From contig OY970153.1 in NCBI GenBank assembly GCA_963706385.1, positions 2,108,001 to 2,172,000 of the forward strand: a DNA stretch of 64,000 nucleotides, in the 5' to 3' direction. The stretch is from Poindextera sp963706385. Its GTDB lineage: Bacteria; Pseudomonadota; Alphaproteobacteria; Caulobacterales; Caulobacteraceae. The notes beneath the pieces are model-generated. The model was not told the origin of the DNA, ran no database searches, and was given only the letters and a program-made list of their open reading frames with translations. Position numbers and translations under genes: made by a program. This document shows, piece by piece, positions 19,101-26,820 of the stretch; within the stretch, counting starts at the first letter, position 1, and each line of letters opens with the position of its first letter.

Positions 19101-22100
19101 GGCGCCAGCCTGGACGTGTTCGACGTGCAAACCCAGTCGGTGTTCCGCAAGGAATCGAACATCGCCTTGACCTCCGGCGACACGACCTTCGCCGCCGACG
19201 CCGCCCTCGCCGGCGTGCCGACCCCACGGCTGCCCATCGACGCGGGGCAGCTGATTTTCAGCCCCGTCACCGGCCTGCTGCTCGACGCGTCCTTCGAGTC
19301 CACGCCGGCCAATCTGCCCGCCACCCAGACCACGCCCGCCCTCGTCGGTCGGGGTTTGGAGGTGGATATCAGCGGCACGTCCCTGATCATCGACGACGCC
19401 GCCAACCCGGTCGCCCAGACGCCGGGGGCCATCGTGCTCACCGACACCAGTCTCTCGAACCTCGACGCCGCCAGCCTGTTCCTGGGCGGCATCCGCACCG
19501 ACAACGCCGACGGGACGACATCGCTGGTCATCACCTCCAACACCATCACCGTGGCGGGCGGCGCGACCATCACCGCGCCGGAAGTCATCCTGGCCGTCGA
19601 CGGCAAGAATTCGAAGCTCACCATCGACAACGGGGCCGCGATCGTCGCCACCGGAACGGTGACCGGCGAAAGCGCCGGCAACTATGTCATCGACGGCCTG
19701 GCGGCGGACGGCACGCGGATTCAGGACGCCCAAGGCGGCTTCCTGCGCGTGTCGAACGGGCCGGCACGCCTGCTCACGCGGCTTGACGTGAATACAAAGC
19801 TGACCCCCGGCGCGGTCGTCGTGGGCGCGGCCAATCTCCAGGGCGCCTCGGTGGAGGCGCTCTCCCTCGGTCGATTGAGCCTCGACCAGACGGTCCAGAT
19901 CGAGGCGACCTCGCTGGCCCTCGGCGCGAAGAGCATAACCTTCGGGACCAAAGGCGCGGGATTGTTGTTGGGGCCGCAACTCCAGGCGCTGCTCAGTCAG
20001 GTCGCGAGCCTGGATCTGCAAAGCCAGGACGCCATCACCTTCGCCCCGGGCGTCTATGATTTCGGGGCCCTGACGCTGGACACGCCCGGCCTGACGACGG
20101 GCGGCGGCGGCACGGTCACTCTGAACACGGGCGCCTTTTCGATCTCCAGTTCCAGCGCCGCCCTAGCGGCCTGCGGGGCGTCCGGCGCCTTGGCCTGCGG
20201 CTCCGGCTCCCTCACGATCTCGGCCAGCACGATCGCGTTCGGCTCGGGCACGGTGCAAACCTATGGCTCCGGCGGGTCGGTGACCCTGGACGCCGCCAAC
20301 GGAATCTTCGCCGACGGCGCGGCCACGTTCGACGTCGGGCCGGCCGCGCTGACGATCAATTCGCCCTTCGTCGGCGACCACGGGACCGGAGTGGCCGACG
20401 CCACGATACCCAGCCTGACCCTGACCACCTCCGGGGCCGTGGCGATCGCCAGCGCCACGCCGGCGTCGGCCTTCACCGCGCCATCCGGCACGCCCGGGTC
20501 CGCACTGACGATCGATGGATCCTCCGTCACCATCCAAGGGACCGAGCTTCGCGCCACGGCCGGGACCCTGGATATCCAGTCCGCCTCGGGCATAGCGATA
20601 TCGGGCGGCGCCCTGCTGGCCACGCCCAGCTATGCGCGGGTGTTCGGCGACTCGGCCGATCCCACCACCGTTTCGGCGCCGGGCGGCCTGCTCTCCCTCA
20701 CCGCCCTGGCCGGCGACATCAGCGTCAGCGACGACTCCACGTTCTCGATCGGCGGCGAGCAGGGCCAAGCGGGCACGCTGTCGCTGATCGCCCAGAACGG
20801 ACAGGTGTACGCCTATCACGGCTCCCCGTCGGACGTGGTCGCTCTCGCCTCGACCTTCTCCGCCGCCGCGCCGGGCGGCGGGGCGTCCCTCACGCTCGAC
20901 ACCGGCGGGGCCTTCGATCTATCGGCCTTCGCCGCCGGGAGCGGCCAGCAGTTCACCGGCGCCATCGCGGTGCGCTCGGGCGCGGGCGATCTGACGCTGG
21001 CGGCCGGCGACAGCCTCACGGCGACGAGCGTCCTGCTGACCGCCGACGGCGGACAGATCGCCGATTCCGGACAGATCAACACCTCGGGCGTCAACGGCGG
21101 CGACGTGAGCCTCTATGGCGCGGCGGGCGTCCACCTGACCTCGACCGCGGTGATCGACGCCCACGCCAACGGCTACGGTCCGACCTCGACGCTTCAGGCC
21201 AGTGGCGGCGACGTGATCCTGGGCGTCGATGGAACCGGCGCCGTCACCGTCGATCAAGGCGCGACGATTGACGTGGCCGCCCTGCAGACCGGCAACCGCC
21301 TGGTGAACATGAACCGCACCGACGGAACCTATTACACCTATGTGGCGGGCGACGTCGGCGGAACCGTCACCTTCCGCGCCCCGGTGATCAGCCAGGCCGG
21401 GGGTGACACGGTGAACGTCTCCGTCCAAGGCGCGGTGACCGGCGCGAGCAGCGTGGTGCTGGAAGGCTTCCAGCGCTTCGACCTGGGCGCGCTGGCGAGC
21501 AACCCGAACTATGTGGGCGTCACCGTGGCGGGCGACACCGCCACGCTCGACCTGGGCGCGACCGCCGTCGGACAGATCAATCCCCTGGCCGACCCGAACG
21601 GGCCGGTGGTCCAATTCGTCCAGAACTTCAACGTCTCGGCCGACTACGGCGCCCTGAACGGTCTGGCGTCCCAGGCCAACTTCCACGCCCAGCCCGGCAT
21701 AGAGCTGGACTACGCCGGGAACATCGTCCTCGCCTCCAATTGGAACCTCGGCGCCGGAGTGGTGAACGTGGCCGGGGCTGTCGCCGCGGGGCTGATGACG
21801 CCGGACGCCGGCCTGCCCGGGCAATATTCCGTCGTGCCGGGGGCGGAGGGCCAGATCCTCGCGCAATACGCGACCGCCACCTATCGCGTCGGGGGCTCGT
21901 TCTACGGCGAACCCGGGGTTCTGAGCTTCAGGGCCGGCGGCAATCTGGACATTCAGGGCAGCATCACCGACGGCTTCTTCCAGTTCAGCGACCAGACCGA
22001 CCCCAACTACCTCAATCAGGTTCTGGGCGGCGGGGATCGGGTCTACCAGGGCTCGATCGCCCCTTCCTGCACGGTCGACTGCTCGACGGTCGGGGCCTGG

Positions 22101-25100
22101 GCCAGCGGCGTGACCGCGAGCAACTACGTATCCATCAAGCTCCCCGACGCCACCGGACTCATCTTCGACCCCTACGTTTTGCCGAACGCGCCCTACAGCG
22201 CCGCCGCCAATACGCCCGCGGCCCTGGGCGACATCCCCGTGGCGGACGGAGCGCTCAAGAGCGGAACCGGTGATCCGCTGGGCAGCGCCCAGCTCTTTCC
22301 GCTTCTGCCCACCGCGGGCGGTGGCGTGACGCCGGTAAGCTCCTGGTCCTATCAGCTAGTGGCCGGCGCCGACCTCACCGGCGCCGGCGGCCAGCCGAGC
22401 GTCGATCCCCTCACCGTGGTCGCCGGCTCCCAAGCCAACGTCACGGTCGAGGGCCAGAATATCTATAGCTATCAAGGGATAAAGGGCGTGGTCAGCGTCG
22501 CTGGCAGCCTCGATTTACTTGACAACAACGGCATAAGTCTTGCCGCCGATCAGTGGTACCAGGCGTTCGTGTCCGAAAACCCTGGTCTCGGGGCCGATTC
22601 CTACACGACGATAAATTACTCATCCGCCAACGCCAGCGCCCGCCCGATCATCGCGAATTTGGTGACCCAATTCTTCGCCGCCAACCCATCTGATCCAAAA
22701 CAGCTGAAGAGCGGGGAGGTCAACACGACGCTTTCCGTCGCGGCGCAACTGATGGCCTACATCTCGAGCGACTTTTCGGCGATCGCCCCCTACTACAAGG
22801 CGCCGCCCGAGACCGGGCTCGCCGGATCGCCGACCTACGCCACCGCCCCGACCCTGGTGCGCACCGGGACGGGGAGCATCAGCGTGGCGGCGTCCGGGAC
22901 GATCGATCTCACCAACGGCGCGCCGACCATGCTCAGCACCAAGGGAGTCCTCGTGCCCGCCAGCAGCGGCCAAGTCCCGGCGGCCGAGCGCGGTCTGCAG
23001 CTTGGCGGAACCGCGATCTACACCGCTGGACATCTCGCCGACCTAGGCGTGACCACGGCCACGGACGTCGCCACCGGCGCGGTCTATTCAGTCGACCTGG
23101 GGGCCAATGCGATCACCAACGACAACCTGGACAACCAGTCGACGCCCTACACCTACGGAGGAGGATCATCCGCCATCAAGTCTGGTTTCGCCGGAATCCT
23201 GGTCGCCAATCCGGTCTATGCCGAAGGCGGCGGCGATGTGACCCTGAACGCCGGGGTGGATGTGCTGAGCCGGCGAAACACTTGGCTGGAAAGCGAACTC
23301 GGCGGTGTCGGAGCCATAGGATCGACGCAAAACCTATCCTCCTGGATCGGTTCCGGCGACCAGCCCTGGCGCACGGGTTCGATCGGCGCGCTGGTCAATC
23401 TGCAGATCAATCCACAGCTCTTCAGCGAGGGCGTCGGGACCCTGGGCGGCGGCGATATTTCGGTCAACGCCGGCCGGAATATTTCGGACATCTCCATCGT
23501 CGCCACCAATTCGGTCACCACAGCGAACGTCGGTGGCGTCGGCGCGGCCGGGACGCAACCCCAGGCCTTGGTCGCCTTGGGCGGAGGGAACGTCTCGGTG
23601 ATCGCGGGTGCTGACATCCTGGGCGGGCGCCTGGACATCGCGGCGGGTGACGCCAGCTTAAAGGCGGCGGGCGACGTCGCCAGCGCCGGCCAGTTCATCC
23701 AGATCCCAAAGCAAGGCTTTGTGGCCGCGATCACCGCGGACGACACACTGCGGGTGCGGGTGAGCGACGGCGAGGTGACCATCGAGGCGGGCGGTTCAGT
23801 GACCTTGCAGGGGATCAGCGCCTTGGGCGTCGCCTCCAGCGGAGCCGATTCCGCGGGGTTCTATTCTGTCGGATCCGGCGTATCGATCCTCGCCGATGGT
23901 GCGGTGAGCATCGCCAACGCCGGCCTCGACGTGGTCACCACGGCAGCGGGGAACGACCCCGTCACTTCGGCGGTCTACCCCGGCGCATTCGAAGCGGTTT
24001 CATTCACGGGCGGCTTGGACATTTCGACATCATCACACGCGAACGCGGCCGCCGACGTGCTGCTTTACCCCGATCCCACGGGAACGCTCACCCTGCTCGC
24101 GGCCGGTGATATCGCGCCCGCGGTCATCGCTCAGCTAGACAGCGACCCCACCCTGCTGCCCGGGGCGTTTTCAACCTATTCCGTCCTCGACGCGAGCGTG
24201 GTCAGCGGTCTCGCCTTCGGATTCCCCACGGTGTTGCCGGACACCACCGACGTGGTGCTGCGGGAGTTGCACAACTCCGCGGTCACCCACGCCGGCGACA
24301 GCACGCCCAATCGGATCGCCGCCGGCGGCGATATCCTCGACGTGATCCTGTCCACCGCCAAACAGACCCGCGTGGCGGCCGGGCGCGACATCGTCAATAT
24401 GGTGTTCCTCGGTCAGAACGTCAGCGCCGGCGACATCACGCGCATCACCGCCGGACGCGACATCACCGCCACGACGACGCTCGAAGCCCCAGTCATTCAG
24501 GGGCAAAACACGACTGCGAAGCTGCCCGCCGTTCAGGGCGACACCTTCGTGCTCGGGGGTCCGGGCGCCCTGTTCATCGAAGCCGGGCGTAACGCGGGGC
24601 CGTTCTTGAATTCCGCGGTCACCAACGGGCTTGCTCTGAATGGCGACGCGAGCAGGTCCGCTACGGGCCTGCTGACCTATGGCGGCGGCATCATCACCGT
24701 GGGCAATCTGTGGAACCCGTGGCTTCCCACCCAGGGCGCGGACATCTACACCGAGTTCGGCGTCTCGAAGGGCCAGGATTTCGCGGCCCTGATCTCCACC
24801 TATCTTTCGCCAAGCAATTTCGCCAACCTGCCCGGCTATCTGTTCGCTCAGACGACGGACGCCAACGGCAATACGGTGGCCGACCGGACAAAGGAGATCT
24901 ATTCCCTGTCACTGGTGGATTGGATGAAATCCATCGCCTCGGCTGTGATCAACCGTTACGACACCACGGCCGGCGTCACCACGCCGCCAGCGAACGCGCC
25001 GGCGCTGATCCAGTTCATGGAAAGCCTGCGGAACGGTGGATCGGTGAGCTTCGCCCAGGCCCTGACCTACCTGCCGCAACTCGCCGATCAGACCCTGCCG

Positions 25101-26234
25101 CTGATCCCCTGGATGCAGCTCAACGAAAGCGCGGCGCTGATCAATGCCTATGGGACCGAAGACGTGACCTACGCCCAGGCCTTCGCGACATTCCAGACCC
25201 TGCCGACCCTGACCCAGCGGGAATTCCTGATCAAGGACGTCTATTTCAACGAACTGATCCAGACCTCCATCCCCACCAGCCCCTCCTATCTAGTGTATTC
25301 GCGCGGCTATGAGGCGGTGAACACGTTGTTCCCGGGCTCCTACGGCTACACCCAAAACAGCCTGAACGGCGGCCCCGCCGGAGCCTCGACGACCGTGGAG
25401 ACCGGCAACCTCGACCTGCGTCTCGCCACCATCCAGACCGAAGAAGGCGGCAATATCGCCATATTGGGCCCCGGCGGCCGGGTTCTCGCTGGTTCAACGG
25501 TGAGCACGTCGGCGCAGGCGTCGCGGCGGGTCTACGCTGGCGGCCAACTCTATTCCGGCGATTCCCGATATTCGCCCTTGACGGCCGAAATCACCCAGAT
25601 TCCCCCCGGCTATGAGGGGGTCCTGACCCTCAGGGGCGGATCCATCGACTCCTTCACCGATGGCGACTTCCTGCTCAACCAGAGCCGCGCCTTCACCGAG
25701 GAGGGCGGCGACATAGCCATCTGGTCTTCCAACGCCGACGTCAACGCCGGTCAGGGCCCGCGGACCACCGCCGATGTGCCCCCGGTCGTCGTGCGCATCG
25801 ACGAGAACGCAGACAGCCAGGTCAGCACCACCAGCGCCGTGTCCGGCGCGGGGATCGGCGCCTTCCAACCGGACGGCGAAGGATTGGCGCCGGACGTGTT
25901 CCTGATCGCGCCGCGCGGCACCGTCGACGCGGGCGCCGCGGGTGTGCGCTCGGCGGGCAATGTTTTCGTCGCCGCCTTCCAGGTGGCCAACGCCGACGCC
26001 ATCCAGGCCACCGGCGCCATCAGTGGCGCCGGTGGTCCCGCCACGGTGAACGTCGGCGCCCAGACCAGCGGAGACACCGCCTCGGCCGCCGCCGCCCAGG
26101 CCGCCCAGGCCGCATCCAGCTCCAGCGGCGACGCTAATCAGCGACCGCTGATCTTCGTCGACGTGCTGGGCTTCCTGGCCGACGAATCCGATCTCTGCAC
26201 CGAAGACGACAAGCGGCGCGCTAGGTGCAAATAA
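13194..26234 (+). CDS. Giant two-partner secretion exoprotein (filamentous haemagglutinin-like TpsA)
   Basis: 4346 residues. A Sec signal peptide ends at ARAQ near residue 37, followed by an Ala-rich helical stretch to ~130. The TPS (haemagglutination activity) domain spans about 130-300, with WTTFNVGQNTTLTF, GWVVLNRVVG and INQNGIIFGPTSQVNVG (the NPNGI-like motif). Then come thousands of residues of Gly/Ser/Thr/Ala-rich beta-helix repeats. Near residues 3860-4030 a helical segment interrupts the helix (LVDWMKSIASAVINRY, REFLIKDVYFNELI), and a final region contains QSRAFTEEGGDIAIWSSNAD, as in DUF3739-type exoproteins. The protein ends LCTEDDKRRARCK, with two cysteines 10 residues apart. The start at 13194 (MRYRQLIAKHL) is preferred to an ATG 66 bases upstream because it matches the tpsB start. 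It is expected to be exported by the product of 26821-28431 and to form a long surface fibre, probably an adhesin. Confidence 0.93.
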   Translation: MRYRQLIAKHLRPGSPWIAGLAALAAALAVSGARAQTVGALMAATHQVMAATTGIAAPAVQAPAASSDMAAASALALRYQTQVNSTLSLALQAQAAAQAAAKALNQNQMANVTDGLTPGCDPGLSSCGLTPAVSQITPASTDSTGVATWQGAGLPTASAANPDQVTVVQTDPRALLSWTTFNVGQNTTLTFQQQQNGVAQRGWVVLNRVVGQIDPATGLRDPSLAPAPSQILGAIKADGTVLVINQNGIIFGPTSQVNVGSLIATSLEIGNAPAFDPSDPDSLPARNAQFLDFGLLGYAEQQASTAAPAAAFSAQYAGAGVFDSIEGAVQVQTGASLNSADGGYLMLLAPQVIDAGQLSSADGEVALQSGRYVFLTASQGDAASIDPNVRGLVVNASVGSGDSVDITSTGIIQAPRGYVSVGATAAGGVTDAGVIASTTSISENGYVNIFGASVDIAPDAVISIGPDAGGATIPQDPTSLASFKPSRVRIGEYTPGSTDPTSGAVTPPSTTGAMIDIGADSLIYAPGANISIGADSGPGAAVSSAAVPTSQVVVEAGAVIDAAGLTDVLIPASRNSIEISPVLGNELADSPAFRNGFLNGATVYLDPRLSGVSADGVAWVGSPLISAAAYAQQVGISVSELMVAGGNVTLGVQSAPAGATLAQAPQVIVKAGAVIDVSGGWKTYQAGNVQESYLVDANGEVIPISQANPDAVYLGVYTGYTATQPRWGISQTYVDPLLTGAHYAGQYTEGQDAGSLTLKGSVIALDGQVFADAFAGPEQILGATPGTASASVYGDQRALQAVPSQLPAGGYLDVQALGLADNTGGGDINIVGDASYAPGPATAISLDADALSAMGLSQLTVQTSGKIGVAPDAAVTLAPGGVFNAMAGRTITIDGSVAAPAGSINLTTADISSGSVLASEPLGPYDPTQVGPFDIVINGQLSVAGRWANDFNAAAGELVGSAYLNGGTITLDAAPRVSSGPVVDSSPGSNSINDSTTDISGSILIEAGALLDLSGGGYVNPTGGLVLTSKGGNLSLYDDTTYFQLVSPVNANAGEISGFRVNGIVVNGASVLPINPPAITSRVSIADGSILDAGFAGGGTFTLTTPYFSFGAPGSSSVVPVGAAGAVLPLDFFSSSGFSSFKITSYGTDLIPNTFQNGYGGYNAVLETQVATVGSGQTLSLTQSYFSPLLTTDQIGALQGLGTGSSLYSVLTPGVPTDAWDQKPVSLTLGGLLELHVDAGGQVIGSAGGGLTVSQLFNEGLIRIPGGSITQSEVLPAFYAFSAIGVHSLSDVFGPPAADGTISETALNALGIQSGGTVLTNAQVAAGVIVTNPIYLLGDLNAGEGVRLAPGSVTDLSGAAIVDPWAAPKGGLSSADFTDGVVVAGGSLVSTDVFQNAGSLFQAAYGVSVYSNLSPTAFGVADVLNAQPGSLINLDGAQATFDRPAAPDGPTIGVPTAGYAPTLIWSNGGNLTLNQGGTITGADIQAQGGAPLALGGVLSVLDPVLYQSDPAAPTLDAISADTVRNAGFSSFIAQGGLTSVGDVTLTLPRSVFIESPTTFAIGGLTAQSAADAYSPVIGSGGVLEIDAPYIGLDGAFQSVSTPAYGSIGGNSVLFKADAIDITGAVVFDQSISQATLSATGDIRLVGVVPSAIGVSGSLPATLIGQLAANGDLTLQSAQVYPATGTSFTVSTSGVASPAASNGGVITFNSVGATPATPYSAGGSLLVQAANIDQNGVVRVPLGALTLGSDTASAYAPATASLTLEPGSMTSVSADGLDIPYGATTDQVEWYFTPTSGDPLTAPPAGVLHLAGGTISTASGATVDLKGGGDVYAYEFISGTGGTRDVLDQYNPDQFSSTNGCQYPDCRQVYAIVPGLSSATVAAFDPIYSADYASIYGPSQVGLSVYFNAAPGLAAGWYTLLPAKYALLPGGMRVVQDTGAATPPPVGGATLSDGTIVASGYFGVAGVNTRGASLDVFDVQTQSVFRKESNIALTSGDTTFAADAALAGVPTPRLPIDAGQLIFSPVTGLLLDASFESTPANLPATQTTPALVGRGLEVDISGTSLIIDDAANPVAQTPGAIVLTDTSLSNLDAASLFLGGIRTDNADGTTSLVITSNTITVAGGATITAPEVILAVDGKNSKLTIDNGAAIVATGTVTGESAGNYVIDGLAADGTRIQDAQGGFLRVSNGPARLLTRLDVNTKLTPGAVVVGAANLQGASVEALSLGRLSLDQTVQIEATSLALGAKSITFGTKGAGLLLGPQLQALLSQVASLDLQSQDAITFAPGVYDFGALTLDTPGLTTGGGGTVTLNTGAFSISSSSAALAACGASGALACGSGSLTISASTIAFGSGTVQTYGSGGSVTLDAANGIFADGAATFDVGPAALTINSPFVGDHGTGVADATIPSLTLTTSGAVAIASATPASAFTAPSGTPGSALTIDGSSVTIQGTELRATAGTLDIQSASGIAISGGALLATPSYARVFGDSADPTTVSAPGGLLSLTALAGDISVSDDSTFSIGGEQGQAGTLSLIAQNGQVYAYHGSPSDVVALASTFSAAAPGGGASLTLDTGGAFDLSAFAAGSGQQFTGAIAVRSGAGDLTLAAGDSLTATSVLLTADGGQIADSGQINTSGVNGGDVSLYGAAGVHLTSTAVIDAHANGYGPTSTLQASGGDVILGVDGTGAVTVDQGATIDVAALQTGNRLVNMNRTDGTYYTYVAGDVGGTVTFRAPVISQAGGDTVNVSVQGAVTGASSVVLEGFQRFDLGALASNPNYVGVTVAGDTATLDLGATAVGQINPLADPNGPVVQFVQNFNVSADYGALNGLASQANFHAQPGIELDYAGNIVLASNWNLGAGVVNVAGAVAAGLMTPDAGLPGQYSVVPGAEGQILAQYATATYRVGGSFYGEPGVLSFRAGGNLDIQGSITDGFFQFSDQTDPNYLNQVLGGGDRVYQGSIAPSCTVDCSTVGAWASGVTASNYVSIKLPDATGLIFDPYVLPNAPYSAAANTPAALGDIPVADGALKSGTGDPLGSAQLFPLLPTAGGGVTPVSSWSYQLVAGADLTGAGGQPSVDPLTVVAGSQANVTVEGQNIYSYQGIKGVVSVAGSLDLLDNNGISLAADQWYQAFVSENPGLGADSYTTINYSSANASARPIIANLVTQFFAANPSDPKQLKSGEVNTTLSVAAQLMAYISSDFSAIAPYYKAPPETGLAGSPTYATAPTLVRTGTGSISVAASGTIDLTNGAPTMLSTKGVLVPASSGQVPAAERGLQLGGTAIYTAGHLADLGVTTATDVATGAVYSVDLGANAITNDNLDNQSTPYTYGGGSSAIKSGFAGILVANPVYAEGGGDVTLNAGVDVLSRRNTWLESELGGVGAIGSTQNLSSWIGSGDQPWRTGSIGALVNLQINPQLFSEGVGTLGGGDISVNAGRNISDISIVATNSVTTANVGGVGAAGTQPQALVALGGGNVSVIAGADILGGRLDIAAGDASLKAAGDVASAGQFIQIPKQGFVAAITADDTLRVRVSDGEVTIEAGGSVTLQGISALGVASSGADSAGFYSVGSGVSILADGAVSIANAGLDVVTTAAGNDPVTSAVYPGAFEAVSFTGGLDISTSSHANAAADVLLYPDPTGTLTLLAAGDIAPAVIAQLDSDPTLLPGAFSTYSVLDASVVSGLAFGFPTVLPDTTDVVLRELHNSAVTHAGDSTPNRIAAGGDILDVILSTAKQTRVAAGRDIVNMVFLGQNVSAGDITRITAGRDITATTTLEAPVIQGQNTTAKLPAVQGDTFVLGGPGALFIEAGRNAGPFLNSAVTNGLALNGDASRSATGLLTYGGGIITVGNLWNPWLPTQGADIYTEFGVSKGQDFAALISTYLSPSNFANLPGYLFAQTTDANGNTVADRTKEIYSLSLVDWMKSIASAVINRYDTTAGVTTPPANAPALIQFMESLRNGGSVSFAQALTYLPQLADQTLPLIPWMQLNESAALINAYGTEDVTYAQAFATFQTLPTLTQREFLIKDVYFNELIQTSIPTSPSYLVYSRGYEAVNTLFPGSYGYTQNSLNGGPAGASTTVETGNLDLRLATIQTEEGGNIAILGPGGRVLAGSTVSTSAQASRRVYAGGQLYSGDSRYSPLTAEITQIPPGYEGVLTLRGGSIDSFTDGDFLLNQSRAFTEEGGDIAIWSSNADVNAGQGPRTTADVPPVVVRIDENADSQVSTTSAVSGAGIGAFQPDGEGLAPDVFLIAPRGTVDAGAAGVRSAGNVFVAAFQVANADAIQATGAISGAGGPATVNVGAQTSGDTASAAAAQAAQAASSSSGDANQRPLIFVDVLGFLADESDLCTEDDKRRARCK

Positions 26235-26456
26235 CGCCATTCGTCCCGGGCGTTCGCCCGAGCCGATCCTTGAGGGCCGCCACGACCGCCCGCGCGAGCG
26301 AGCGCCAATCGCCCGGACTCGACTGACGAAACAGCCTCAGGCTGCGGTATCAGGGACTGTCGGTTCGGCCCAACATCCAGCGCAGTTGGGGATGAAGGCG
26401 ATCAAGCCCCAGACCGGCCGACCCAGGTCGCGGTTTGCGCGAACTCGTTCCGGGCA
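26221..26456 (-). pseudogene. Decayed C-terminal fragment of a TPR-type glycosyltransferase
   Basis: Read on the minus strand, two frames together give the usual C-terminus of TPR-containing O-linked glycosyltransferases: DLGRPVWGLIAFIP, then after a frameshift LRWMLGRTDSP-(stop)-YRSLRLFRQSSPGDW, then a helix LARAVVAALKDRL. The in-frame TGA replaces the Trp expected in SPWYPSLRLFRQ. The fragment ends at 26221, 13 bases inside the 3' end of tpsA on the other strand. No start or catalytic domain is present. The family call rests on pattern recognition of this tail and is moderate. Confidence 0.45.
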
Positions 26457-26820
26457 CGGAGCAAAAGACCCAGCCGCGTCAGCGCCGTCGGCCTCCGGTC
26501 AGCCCCCTAATCGCCGTCAGTAGCCGAACCGAGGTCGATTGATAGGATCCGCGGTTTGATTGTCGAGCCACCTCACAAGCATGAACATCGAACCGATCGA
26601 CTACCGCCAAATGAACGACGGCGCGACTGAGTCAGCCAATCGTCATTTGAGTGTCATAATCTCGGTTTAGCTGTTCGCTCGGAAAGTGTTTTTCGCGTGA
26701 AAGTCAATATTAGGATCGCCTCGGCGCCACACTAATCTTGATCGCGCCGCCACCTTCGGCTAACCACCCGGCCTTCACGCGCGGCTCGCGCCTTCAGGAT
26801 CGGCGCACGTTGGGGGATCG
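26235..26820. other. Intergenic region between tpsA and tpsB
   Basis: 586 bases without an intact gene. The first ~220 bases hold the decayed glycosyltransferase tail (minus strand). The last ~170 bases are the leader shared with tpsA. Between them (about 26460-26650) nothing recognisable is seen. Confidence 0.6.
26652..26820 (+). promoter_or_regulatory. tpsB leader, homologous to the tpsA leader
   Basis: TGTCATAATCT...GCTGTTCG.TCGGAAAGTGTTTTT, then GCGCCACACTAATCTTGATCG, then GGGGATCG before ATG. These blocks match the tpsA leader, and the match continues into the coding start (both genes begin M-x-Y-x-x-LIAK). Confidence 0.65.

Noticed and set aside
14000..25500. Repeated motifs in tpsA that could suggest CRISPR or DNA-level duplications
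   Set aside because: The periodicity is at protein level (beta-helix turns) without near-identical spaced DNA repeats.
13044..26077. Many long open frames on the strand opposite tpsA and in its alternate frames
   Set aside because: High-GC codon use with few stops produces long shadow frames; they are rich in Arg/Gly/Asp-type repeats, have no family character and overlap a gene with clear domains.
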